64,000 nt of DNA from Ancistrus triradiatus (lineage: Eukaryota; Chordata; Actinopteri; Siluriformes; Loricariidae): assembly GCA_025084515.1 (NCBI GenBank), contig JAJAGP010000181.1, forward strand, positions 62,001 to 126,000, given 5' to 3'. Position 1 is the stretch's first letter, and each line of letters starts with the position of its first letter. Below the pieces are notes generated by a model, which did no database searches, was not told where the DNA came from, and was given only the letters and a program-made list of their open reading frames with translations. The position numbers were made by a program, and so were the translations under genes. Shown in pieces: positions 53,946 to 64,000 of the stretch.

Positions 53946-56301
53946 ATTAAAGTCAAAGTCGGATTTATTGTCATTTCAACCATATACACAGTACACAGTG
54001 AAACGAAACAACGTTCCTCCAGGACTTACAGGTGCTACATAATGACAATACTTTACAATACTATACAATACAACACTAGTTTGTTAAAAAGAACAAAAAC
54101 AAAAAAACATTGCTTAAAATGCACGTGTGATGTGTGCAAATTAATACAAGTTAGTGCAGACAGTACAAACAGTGCAACAAGAACAGACAGTGCAGGACAA
54201 AAACATACAGTGCAAATCGAGTAGGATGACTGGTCAGTCTGGGTTCTCCTGAAGTCAACAACTATCTCTTTAGTTTTGTCAACGTTCAGAGACAGAGTGT
54301 TGACTTTACACCAGTCCGATAGCCGTTGTACCTCCTCTCTGTATGTTGACTCGTCGTTCTTGCTGTTGAGACCCTACCACAGTCGTATCATCAGCGAACT
54401 TGATGATGTGGTTCGAGCTGTGCATTGCTGCACAGTCGTAAGTCAGCAAGGTGAACAGCAGTGGACTGAGCACACAGCCCTGTGGGGCTCCAGTGCTCAG
54501 TGTGGTGGTGCTGGAGACAATACTGCCGATCCGGACGAACTGGGATCTCCCAGTCAGGAAGTCCAGGATCCAGTTGCAAAGGGAGGCATCCAGGCCCAGC
54601 AGGCTCAGCTTCCCATTCAGGTGCTGAGGAATGATGGTGTTGAATGCTGAACTGAAGTCTATGAACAGCATTCGAACATAGAGTCCTTTTTATCCAGGTG
54701 GGTGAGAGCCAGATGAACAGTGGTGGTTATGGCGTCGTCCATGAAGCGGTTGGGACGATACACAAATTGCAGAGGGTCCATTGTGTGTGGCAGTAGGGTC
54801 TTAATGTGACTCAAGACGATCCTCTCAAAGCACTTCATGATGATTGGCGTGAGTGCAACAGGATGATAGTCGTTGAGGCAGGACACTGGAGACTTCTTCG
54901 GCACGGGGACGATAGTGGTTGCCTTGAAGCACGTTGGAACGACAGCACTGCTCAGAGAGATGTTGAAGATGTCTGTGAGAACATCTGCTAGCTGGTCTGC
55001 ACATCCTCTGAGCACCTTGCCAGGAATGTTGTCTGGTCCTGCAGCTTTCCGTGGGTTGACTCTGCGTAGAGTTTTCCTCACTTTTGCTGTGGTGAGACAA
55101 AGCACCTGGTCACTGGGAGAAGGGGTGGACTTCCTCACTGACACATCATTCTGTGCCACGAACCAAGCATAGAAGTTGCTCAGCGCATCTGGAAGGGAGG
55201 CAACTGTCACAGACTGGTGGTGTAGTAGTAGTTATGTAGTTGGTGATGGCCTGGATGCCCTGCCAAATGCGCCGTGTGTCACTGCTATGTCTGAAGTGCT
55301 CGTGGATGCTCTGGCCGTGTGCGCGCTTTGCCTCTCTGATCGCCCTGGAAAGTTTGGCCCTTGCTGTTCTCAGGGCCTCCTTGTCGCCAGCTCTGAAGGC
55401 AAAGTTTTGGGCTCTCAGCAGTATGCGTACCTCTGCATTCATCCACGGCTTCTGGTTGGGTCATGTGGTGATGTTTTTGGAGATGGTGACGTTATCTGTG
55501 CACTTGCTGATGTAGCTGGACACTGATGAGGTGTACTCCTCCAGGTTGATATAGTTGCCATAAGTTGCAGCTTCCCTAAACATGTTCCAGTCAGTGTGCT
55601 CAAAACAGTCCTGAAGTTCAGAGATGGCTCCTGCTGGCCAGGTTTTCCCCTGCTTCAGAACCGGTTTCGAGCGTCTGACGAGAGGTCTGTATGCAGGAAT
55701 TAGCATAACAGAGATGTGGTCTGATTATCCGAGATGGGGGTGGGGCTCTGCCTTGTACTGGTCGAGAACGTTTGTGTAAAGACGATCCAGCATGTTCGCC
55801 CCTTTCGTTGCAAAGTCCACATGTTGATGGAATTTAGGGAAAACTGTTTTGAGACTTGCATGGTTGAAATCTCCAGCGATGATAAGCAGTCCGTCAGGGT
55901 GTACATTTTGTAGTTCACTAATTGCAGTATGCAGTTCCCAGAGCGCTTCTTTAGCATTAGCGCTGGGTGGAATGTACACTCCGATAATGAACACAGTGGT
56001 GAATTCCCGTGGTAAATAAAAAGGTCTGCATCTAACAGTCACAAACTCCACTAGCGGTGAACAGTAACTAGACACCAGGACGGAGTTCCTGCACCATTCT
56101 GTGTTGATGTATACACACAAACCGCCATCGCGTTTCTTACCACACAGAGCTGGGCTTCTGTCGGCACGAAATGAGGCTAGCCCGGTTAGCTGAATGGCGG
56201 CGTCCGGAACTCTGTCGCTTAGCCACGTCTCTGTGAACACAAAGACGCAGCAGTCTCTAGATTCTCGCCGGGTAGTCCGCTGGAGTTGGATGTAGTTGGA
56301 T
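53946..56301 (-). mobile_element. CR1/Rex1-group LINE inserted in an L2 tail
   Basis: The 3' end is at the left (AAAGTCAAAGTCGGATTTAT, a family end with pol II terminator-like tail), with the endonuclease at the right. It interrupts the L2 tail between CCCAAG and ATTTCTTCC. A 3' tail fragment of the same family lies at 56577-56745. Confidence 0.8.
54230..56290 (-). pseudogene. ORF2 (endonuclease-reverse transcriptase) of the CR1/Rex1-group LINE
   Basis: From right to left: the endonuclease (FVFTETWLSDRVPDAAI, GGLCVYINTEWC, LLIIAGDFNHASLK), a linker (LRTARAKLSRAIREAKRA), RT fingers (RKTLRRVNPRKAAGPDNIPG, TIVPVPKKSPVSCLNDYHPV), palm A (LFIDFSSAFNTIIPQHL), GAPQGCVLSPLLF and motif C HIIKFADDTT (54387-54398). 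The end reads SLNVDKTKEIVVDFRR near 54250, after which the C-terminus is deleted. Frameshifts fall near 55720, 55450, 55170, 54660 and 54360. It is inactive. Confidence 0.88.
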
Positions 56302-56576
56302 TTCTTCCTCATAACATTTAGGAAGTTTTTCCTTGCAACTGTTACCTTAGGCTTGCTCAGTTTGGGACTGGCCATAGATATTAGAAGATAATCTAAAATT
56401 GTGAAGTTGCTTTACAATTTTAAATGCTCCATTGTAAAAACCGCCATATAAATAAATCTCACTTGACTCGGCTTGACTTAGGGCAGCAATGGGGGTTCAT
56501 AATCAAAGGGGTTTGTGGTGATCTGAGATGTTGGGTTGTTGTCTTCTTGCCTTTCAAGTGTGATCACTCAGGTCAA

Positions 56577-56745
56577 AAGTAAAAAAAGTCCATGTCGGGT
56601 TTACACAGTGCACAGTGAAACAAGACAACATTCCCTACAGGTGCTGCATAGAGACATAAGGACAACACAGTACTACTATAAAAGCACTATGTAAAGTGCA
56701 TGTGTGCAACGTGTGCAAGAAAGTGCAAACAGTACAATGCAATGT
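56577..56745 (-). mobile_element. 3' tail fragment of the CR1/Rex1-group LINE
   Basis: CACAGTGCACAGTGAAACAA and ACATTCCCTACAGGTGCTGC match 53988-54040 with changes. It is a second, short copy adjoining the inverted composite. Confidence 0.65.
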
Positions 56746-57499
56746 TCGTTGCATTTCTTTTTACTTTTATTTTATTGCAAACAGCATGAACCCAAGATAT
56801 TTAATTTTTTTTTCTAGTCAACTTCATTTCATTTGTTGATAAACATCCATTCCTGCATTTTAGGCCTGCAACACATTCCAAAAACTTGGGACAGGGATAA
56901 CTCAGTAGGGATAATGAAGTAAAAAAAAATTATGTGATTTCAAACGTGTATTGTCAACAGGTGATTTTAATCATGATTTGGTACAAAAGCAGTATCCATG
57001 AAAGGCTGAATCTTTGAAGAGTAAAGATGGGCAGAGGATCTCCAGTTTATCAACGTGTGTAAGAAAATTATTTAAATGTTTAAAAACAATGTTTCTCAAA
57101 GAAAGACTGGAAGGGATTTGCATATTTCAGTCGAAACTTTTTATGATTTTTCTGATTGTTACCAATTACAGCCTGAATGGTCTTTTTTGTCTTTGAGCAT
57201 ACTGAGAACACAGCGTCTATTTCTTCCAAAAAGATCTGGAATACTGATTGGTCTGATCACAGTAGACGTTTTCACTGTGTGATGGTCCATCCCAGAAGCG
57301 TCCGAGCCCCGAAATCAATGCTTTTGGAAATGGTTAACATACGTCTTCTTTTTTGCACAGTAATGATTTAAGTGTCTTGATGCCTGCTCAATGATCCAGG
57401 TAAAAAAATCCCAGAAGTTGAATCTGTTCATCTGGACATAGATTTTTGTTGGAGAAATGGTTCGTCACTCATCTAAGTGACTTCTTCAGTCTCAGCTAG

Positions 57500-57790
57500 T
57501 TGGCAAACTTGGCACAACATAGAAGAGCCAGCTCATCAGGTCAGGACTCTGCGGTTTACATCCACCTACAGGCCAGTGGCCACTCTTTCAAGGACGAAGA
57601 CGTGCAGATCCTTGATAGGGAGGAACGATGGTTTGAACGCGGAGTAAAAGAAGCCATTTTTGTAAAAAGGGAACGTCCATCCCTGAACCGAGGAGGGGGC
57701 CTCAGAGTACACCTCTCACCATCTTACAACGGAGCCATCGCAGCCCTTCCCCAATCCTGTGTGAATGGCACACGTGGCCATTGTCGTTAA
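57500..57790 (+). pseudogene. GIY-YIG C-terminal remnant of the Penelope-like element, copy 2
   Basis: It starts in MAQHRRASSSGQDSAVY and continues LQASGHSFKDEDVQILDREE, RWFERGVKEAIFVKRERPSL and NRGGGLRVHLSPSYN to a stop at 57788-57790. It is nearly identical to 15842-16122, so both copies come from one recent family. The catalytic start of the domain and the RT are missing. Confidence 0.85.
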
Positions 57791-58059
57791 TGGCTATGTT
57801 GTTATTTGCTATTTTACTTGTGATAGGTGTAGGCTTGTAGCCAGTCTGACGGAGAAGATTGTAGTTTTAGAGGCGCGCATCCAGACATTAGAGAAAGGCT
57901 AGCTCAGCTCCTAGCTTAGCAGATCTGGATGCCAAAGGCGAAGTTAGAGCCCCGGCAGAGTCCTCGCAGGCAGGGCAAGTGGGTGACGGTTTCGGCGACG
58001 TCGTCGTAAGGCTAGTCCAAGAGAGCACCACTCTTTACCTGTTCACGTGTCCAACAGGT

Positions 58060-58790
58060 TTGCCCTCCTCAGTGAAAACACCACTGAGCAGCCTGTTGAA
58101 AGAGCTCTGGTCATAGGTGACTCTATTTTATGACACGTGAAACTTGCTACCCCTTTAGGGACACCAGCAGCTAGAGTTCTCTGTATCCCCGGAGCCAGAG
58201 TGCCGGACATTGTAACGAGTCTTAGTGAACTCGAGAGCCGCAGATTCTCTAGGATAGTTACTCATGTAGGGGCTAATGATATACACCTTTGTCAGTCAGA
58301 GGTTACTAAGGCAAATTTTGTAGAGGTGGTTAGCGTGGCGAAGGCGATGTCCAATGCTGTAGTCTGCTCTGGCCCCATCCCAATGCGGCGAGGTGAACAA
58401 GCTACAGCAGGTTATGGTCGTGTGCTGAACTGCTGACTGTCCAAGGTGGTGCTCTGAAAACAAACGTGGGCTTTATAGACAACTGGACAGCCTTTGAGGG
58501 TAAGCCTGGCCTTTTAGGATGGGACGGTTGTCCATCCCACTCGGTGCTGCTCTCATCTCATCTCCTGCAACATTGCCCATAGTCTTATGGCCCGATTGGT
58601 TAGGGGCTGACTATCCAGAGCAGGGGTCAGGCAGCAGACAGACCGGCTTAACCAACTGTCTGCTGGTAGCCATGCACCGTCACCCAGAACCAACATTATT
58701 GAAACTGTTGTCTGTTACCCGCATCTGCCCTAAACGTAAACGCTCTCAAAAAGTCTGTTTTAATAACCTCATTAGTTATAAACACAGATA
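58060..58790 (+). pseudogene. L2 ORF1 with SGNH-hydrolase-like domain, broken
   Basis: The conceptual pieces RALVIGDSIL (58099-58128, the Ser block) followed by a stop, VLCIPGARVPDI, RIVTHVGANDIHL (the Asn block) and SGPIPMRRGEQ follow the SGNH/GDSL-type esterase found in ORF1 of CR1/L2 elements. WTAFEGKPGLLGWDGCPSHS near 58478-58540 shows the D..H block with the sequence damaged. There are at least three frameshifts or stops. Confidence 0.8.
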
Positions 58791-58821
58791 GCTGCCAAAG
58801 AAATAACAACATTAGACTAAA

Positions 58822-61675
58822 GCTAGGACTACTTAACATTAGATCACTTAACAAACAAAGCAGTGATTGTAAATGAAATGATCACTGATAAACCGCTTAC
58901 ACGCTCTCTGTCTCACTGAGACTTGGATTAGACCTGATGAATATTTAGCCTTAAATGAAGCTCACCTCTGGATACAGTCATGCTAGTCGCCCTTGTCCTA
59001 ATGGTCGGGGGGGAGGCATAGCCACAATTTTTTGACAAAGAGTTAGGTGTTTACAGCTAAATCCCATTACAAGGCTAATTTCTTTTGAAAAATACTGATT
59101 CTTAATGTGACTGATCCATTGTTATGGAAGTCAAAACTACACTCTTTTCAGCTTATCACTATTTACCCCCACCACCGCCCTCCTGGTCCCTATTCAGAAT
59201 TTCTTCAGGAATTTGCTAACTTTCTTTCCTGCTTACTACTGTCAACAGATAAGGCTTTAATTGTAGGTGATTTCAATATTCACCTTGACAATGAGCAAGG
59301 ATCCACTTAGAATTGCTTTCGAGTCCATCTTAGAAATCCATGGGTATCACTCAGAATGTGATGGGACCAACCCACCGCTGTAATCATACTTTAGATCTAA
59401 TATTAACATTTGGTATCAATATAGATAACCTTGATGTTTTCCCGCAAAGTGATTGATTTCAGATCACTATCTTTTTAGTATTTGAGCTATCTCTAATAAA
59501 AGTAAAATCCTTTCTGCCTCGTTATCACACCAAGCGCACTATCACATCTGCTACTCCAGCTGCGTTTATTAAAAACCTACCAGACTTAAAATTTAATACA
59601 CCTACGGAGATAAATCATCTTGAGTGTGTAAATGAGCAATTAGAATGTGTGCTTCGCTCAACCCTGGACACGATTGCCCCTGCTAGGGTCAAATGTATTA
59701 GGGAAAAAAAAGGCTAGCACCATGGTATAATCACCCACACCCGTACCTTAAAGCAAAGAACACGGCATTAGAGCGCAAGTGGAGACATAGTAAATTGGAG
59801 GTGTTTAAGATTTCTTGGAGGGACAGCATGGCAGAGTATAAGCCATGCCCTCACTAAAGCTAAAGCTGCATACTTCTCTTCAATCATAGAGAAAAATAAA
59901 GAATAATCCAAGATTTCTCTTAATACAGTCTCCAAATTAACAAAAAACCCCCACAGAAAGTGACTCTCCCATTTGTGTAATTTTAACAGTAATGATTTCA
60001 TGACTTTCTTAATGATAAGATAGAAAACATTAGGCATAAAACTCAATGCTCATCACATCACCCAAATTGTTCAGCAACCTTCCAGATGCAGCACTAGTGA
60101 AGACATCTGTTTAATTAGCCGTAAATCAAGATTAGAATCTTTTACCCCAATTACTAATACTGAACTATCCGCACTGATCCGCTCGTCTAAGTCATCAACA
60201 TGTTTGTTTAGATCCTACACGTCTACTCAAACAAGTATTACCTAGTGTTATAGAGCTAGTGTTAGTTATTTTAAATTCATCCCTTACCTTAGGTTTGTGT
60301 CCCAAATCCTTTAAGTCTGCCGTTATCAAACCACTGATTAAAAAAGCCAATCTTGACCCTTGTGTGATATCTAATTATAGACCAATTTCAAAATCTACCG
60401 TTTCTGTCCAAAATCTTAGAAAAAAGCCGTTTCTATCAGCAGCTCTGTAGTTACCTCCAAAGGAATGAAATTTATGAACATTTCAGTCTGGCTTCAGGCC
60501 CCATCATAGTACTGAAACAGCATTACTTAGGGTACTAAATGACTTGTTAATGTCCTCAGATAAGGGATGTGTTTCTTTTCTTGTTCTGTTAGATTTAAGT
60601 GCAGCATTTGACACTATAGATCATGATGTTTTGTTTTACTAAACAGACTAGAAAAATTACTGTAGGTATTAAGGGATCAGCACTCTCTTGGTTTAAATCC
60701 TACTTAACTGACCGGGTGGGTACCAGTTTGTTCATATAAATAATCTAAGATCTAAGCTCTCAAAAGTGAAAGTATGGCGTGTCTCAGGGGTCAGTGCTTG
60801 GCCCGCTTTTATTCTCTCTGTACATGCTGCCACTAGGCTCAGTTATTCGTAAACATGGCATTAATTTCCACTGCTATGCAGATGATACACAGCTGTACAT
60901 ATCAGCCAAAACTAATGACAGCCTTACAATCAACAAAATCGAGGACTGTGCAAAGGAAATAAAAGATTGGATATTATTTAATTTTCTCTTACTTAACTCA
61001 GATAAAACTGAGGTGCTATTAGTGGGACCCAAGGCTGTGAGAGACAGGTTAGCTAACATCTATCCTAAATCTAAATGGCTGTCCAGTATTGCCCAGTCCC
61101 GTCTGTAAAAAACGTAGGGGTCACATTTGATTCAGATCTCTCCTTTGATGCCGCCCATTAGCAGCATCACTCGAATTGCTTTCTTTCAATTACGTAATAT
61201 CGCTAAAAACTTAGAAATATCCTCTCTTTTAATGATGCAGAAAAACTTGTTCATGCGTTTATAACCTCAAGTTTGGATTATGTAACGCCTTACTTACTGG
61301 ATGCTCTAGTAAATCTATAAATAAACTTCAGTTAGTTCAGAATGCAGCTGCTCGAGTGCTAACTCGAACTAAAAAAAACTTTGATCATATCACTCCTGTT
61401 CTATCATCACTGCACTGGTTACCAGTCAAATTCCGCATTGATTACAAAATACTTCTTATAACTTATAAAGCTCTACATGGCCTGGCCCCACATTATCTGA
61501 GTGACCTCTTAGAGTTTTACAATCCAACTCGTCTACTTCGTTCGCAGGGTGCAGGACTTCTTTTAGTTTCTAGAATTAAAAAGTCACAGCAGGGGGAAAG
61601 GCTTTCTCATACATGGCCCCCCAACTATGGAATAAACTTCCACTTTCGTTCGAGATTCAGACACCCTCCAAAGTT
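58822..61675 (+). pseudogene. L2 ORF2 (endonuclease-reverse transcriptase), broken
   Basis: Order: LGLLNIRSLNKQS (endonuclease start), a TETWIRPDEY-like block near 58918, LIVGDFNIHLDNEQ (59257-59298), a long linker, FKSAVIKPLIKKANLDP (RT fingers near 60310), LLDLSAAFDTIDHDV (motif A near 60590), SQGSVLGPLLFSLYMLPL and CYADDTQLYIS (motif C, 60875-60886). The C-terminal RTKKNFDHITPVLSSLHWLPV is near 61360. All main motifs are present, but about ten frameshifts or stops are scattered along it. Confidence 0.9.
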
Positions 61676-63395
61676 TTAAGTCTAGGCTAAAGACATACCT
61701 ATTTACGCAGGCTTTTTACTAGATTTAGACCAGGTTGCATGGCTTGGGTCGCTGGGGCCGGAGTCTGGAGTCATGTCTGGCTTGCCTGCCTTGTCGGCTA
61801 GCCGGGAGTGTCGAGTGGGCGGTCTGGCTGAACTAGGCTACGGTCCTCGTGAACTTGACTCATCCATCCTTGCCTTAGAATAAGGGCAGAGCTGGGGGTT
61901 CATAGTCAAAGAGTCTTATGGTGATCAGAGACGTTGGGTTGCTGTCTTCTGTCGCTCGTGGGGTTGCCAATGTCTCATGTGATCCCTCTTGGCTGTGTTA
62001 CCTACCAGTTCTCCTCTTTCTAGCTTTCTAGCTATGCTGCTATAGCTAATGCTGCCGGGGTCTCATGCTACACTTGGCATCAGTGATTGACATGGCATCA
62101 GTGATTGTTAATAAACACTGTGCTCTTAATCAATAACTAATACATTTTTCTGTTTTCTCTCTGAGCTGTGTTCCGGCAGTTTTCCGGCCCCACACATGAT
62201 GTTCATCTGATGGAGCTCCACTCAAGCTGCTTCCGTCATCAAGCTCCAGCCCCATCATACCCGGGCCACTTATGTCGATGTGCATAATTCACATTTTATT
62301 TTGACCATGACTCCATGACTTTAGTTTCGCTCTTAGATTTATCATCATACCCGGGCCACTTAATGTCGATGTGAATACTTCACATTTTATTCGAACTTTG
62401 ACTCCATGACTGTAGTTTCGCTCTTAGATTTATCATCATACCTGGGCCACTTAATGTCGATGTGCATACTTCACATTCTATTCGAACTTTGACTCCATGA
62501 CTTTAGTTCGCTCTTAGATTTATCATCTACGCCGCCCAAGGAGGTTGGGTCCCTTTTTGAGTCTTGGTCCTCCCAAGGTTTCTTCCCTTCCCTGGGCTTG
62601 CTCAATTTGGTATTGGACGTAGTTGTTAGGAGATAATCTAAACTTGTAAAGTTGCTTTGAGACAATGCTCCATTGTAAAAAGCGCTATATAAATAAATCT
62701 GATTTGACTTGACTTGACTATGTCAATCTGCATATTAAACTGATCACCGGTCCCATTGTAATGCAAAGATGCTGGTACCAGTCGTTAGGCAAATGTGCTG
62801 TATATAAGATTGGGGAAGCTTGCCAACTAGCTGAGACTGAAGAAGTCACTTAGATGAGTGACGAAACGTTTCTCCAACAAAAATCTATGTCCAGATGAAC
62901 AGATTCAACTTCTGGGAATGTTTTAAGTGGCATTTGTGAATGTAACTCTGTATTGTAGTGCTTGATACAGGTTTGATAAAGTAATCCCTTGCCCATGTGG
63001 TTCCATCAGCTATTGATGAATGACGGTTCTTGATGCAGCGCCGTCTGAGGGATCGGAGATTACTGAGTTGCATATGAATTGTTTAATTATATTATGCAGT
63101 GTAGAGGGAGAAATATGAAAATCCCTTCCAGTCTTTCTTTGAGGAATATTTTCACTAATTTTCTTACACATTTGTTGATAGACTGGTGATCATCTGCACA
63201 TCATTACTCCTCAAAGTCCTTTGTGGATACTTTTTTTGTACCAAATCATACTTATAATCACCTGTTGACATTACTTGTTTGAAATCACTTCATTATTTAG
63301 ATTTTTTATCTCATTACTAGCCCTAAATTGCCCTTATCCCTACTGTTTTTGGAATGTGTTGCAGGCCTGAAATGCAGGAATGGATGTTTATTAGC

Positions 63396-64000
63396 AAATT
63401 CGACACACTCGGTCCTGGGTATAGCTTGAGGTGAGATGTTGCCCTTGGCACCCCTGAAGTCTTGATCGAAAGCCATGAAAATTGGCACACTCAGTCCCTG
63501 ATACACGTCATGTGGGCACGCACCACCGCAACACACTCTGCAGGAGTGATCTGAGCTGAGCTCTGTTCTGATCTGAGCTGTGTTGGGAATTCAAGATTGA
63601 GCCTATTTGGTCTTTTGAGGTGGATGGCTGTGAGCATTGGGTGATAAATAGGTGATTGTCGTGCTGCAAATAGGAACACAATTGGTGATAGTTTGTCCCT
63701 CATGGGAGTGCGTGATGTTTTTAAATTTTATATGGAATTGGAGTTGCTTTTATATGCACGATATGAGGAAGTCAAATTTACCATTGGATGCATTAGGTTA
63801 TTTGTGTGCTTAGTTAAAATCATAGGTGGACTTAGTGTTAGTCATAATTCATATTACATGAATAAGTTTTCGATTCCTTTGGAGTTGACAAATCTATTTT
63901 ATTTTTATTGAATGTGGTAAAATAGTAGTTTAGAAAAAAATAGAAAAGGAGATGTAATCTAAATAAGTAGGTGGTCTTAGTCTTAGTAATTAGTACTAAC
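63396..64000. other. Right flank, nothing recognised
   Basis: A roughly 100-bp G+C-richer stretch includes GACACACTCGGTCCTGGG. No gene, exon or repeat family is recognised up to the window end. Confidence 0.4.

Larger units (their letters stand above)
52158..56480 (+). mobile_element. L2-type LINE tail split by two insertions
   Basis: The pieces are 52158-52208, 53148-53945 and 56302-56480. The first cut carries a hAT MITE and the second a minus-strand LINE. The tail ends TAAATAAATCTCACTTGACT. The piece 56481-56560 repeats an internal part (GGGCAGCAATGGGGGTTCAT) and may be a separate fragment. Confidence 0.8.
57799..62717 (+). mobile_element. Near-complete L2-type LINE (reference copy for the window)
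   Basis: CTATG flanks it (57794-57798 and 62718-62722), and the Penelope-like sequence is continuous across the site (GTTAATGGCTATG / TCAATCTGC). At 4919 bp it holds a 5' UTR, ORF1, ORF2, a roughly 1-kb 3' UTR and a TGACTTGACTTGA tail. It serves as the reference for the ten or so tails elsewhere. Confidence 0.93.
57375..62916 (+). mobile_element. Penelope-like retroelement, copy 2, with inverted terminal sequence and L2 insert
   Basis: The flanks AATGATTTAAGTG (57362-57374) and AATGTTTTAAGTG (62917-62929) are a 13-bp target duplication with one mismatch. The left 57409-57508 is the reverse complement of 62818-62916. Between them lie the GIY-YIG coding remnant and a 4.9-kb L2. Inverted terminal pieces are known for Penelope-like insertions. 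Confidence 0.92.
56755..63395. mobile_element. Tc1-derived inverted composite, copy 2, split by a Penelope-like element
   Basis: The left part (56755-57135) reads as the family 5' end on plus, including TTTGGTACAAAAGCAGTATC. At about 57150 it switches to the minus-strand catalytic middle (TCTATTTCTTCCAAAAAGAT). After the insert, 62930-63395 continues the minus-strand N-terminal part (SLRRRCIKNRHSSIADGTTW) to CAGGCCTGAAATGCAGGAAT. The architecture matches copy 1 at 5775-8915, but the switch point is different. Confidence 0.8.

Noticed and set aside
54276..55526. Plus-strand frames opposite the CR1/Rex1-group LINE
   Set aside because: They are shadow frames; the RT and endonuclease motifs are on the minus strand.

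Overview
The window reads as vertebrate, almost certainly teleost fish, chromosomal DNA. The evidence is four spliced exons of a vertebrate gene with GT-AG introns, several Tc1-like transposon families with the long terminal repeats common in fish, L2/CR1-group, RTE and Penelope-like retroelements, hAT transposons and tRNA-derived SINEs. Dominance of Tc1 and an L2 family with a (TGACT)n tail would suit a catfish-type genome, but that is only a guess. Nothing here is prokaryotic.

The one recognisable host gene is nampt (nicotinamide phosphoribosyltransferase, rate-limiting enzyme of NAD salvage) on the minus strand. Exon 1 (47993-48046), exon 2 (21508-21664), exon 3 (17084-17187) and exon 4 (16713-16841) join in frame to give residues 1-148 of an expected roughly 490. 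The remaining exons should lie left of the window. Intron 1 is 26.3 kb, intron 2 is 4.3 kb, intron 3 is 242 bp and intron 4 is at least 16.7 kb. A GC-box-bearing region just right of exon 1 is the likely promoter.

Layout: 1-16.7 kb (intron 4) holds an L2 tail, a SINE, Tc1 copies, a Tc1-derived inverted composite with two inserts, a minus-strand RTE element with a 634-codon open reverse transcriptase, and a Penelope-like fragment. 16.7-21.7 kb holds exons 4 to 2. 21.7-48 kb (intron 1) holds a pogo-like element, hAT remnants carrying a duplicated 1-kb unit and a palindrome, four Tc1 copies or parts of one family (29-30.5, 34.7, 35.2-37.7 and 45.9-47.2 kb), a broken minus-strand L2-group element, and a set of hAT elements nested three deep with target-site duplications (39.8-45.5 kb). 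48-57 kb lies upstream of the gene and holds an unassigned GGGGAG-ended transposon interrupted by a Tc1 that landed inside a SINE, an L2 tail split by a hAT MITE and by a second LINE. 57-63.4 kb is a three-layer nest: a 4.9-kb nearly complete L2 element inside a Penelope-like element inside a Tc1-derived inverted composite, the inner two layers with readable target-site duplications.

Almost every long open frame is a decayed transposable-element gene. No transposon looks fully coding-competent. The most useful outcomes are the nampt gene model, the insertion chronology readable from target-site duplications, the unassigned GGGGAG element, the duplicated unit with palindrome at 25-27 kb, and the inverted composites. 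I found no defence system, CRISPR array or gene cluster.
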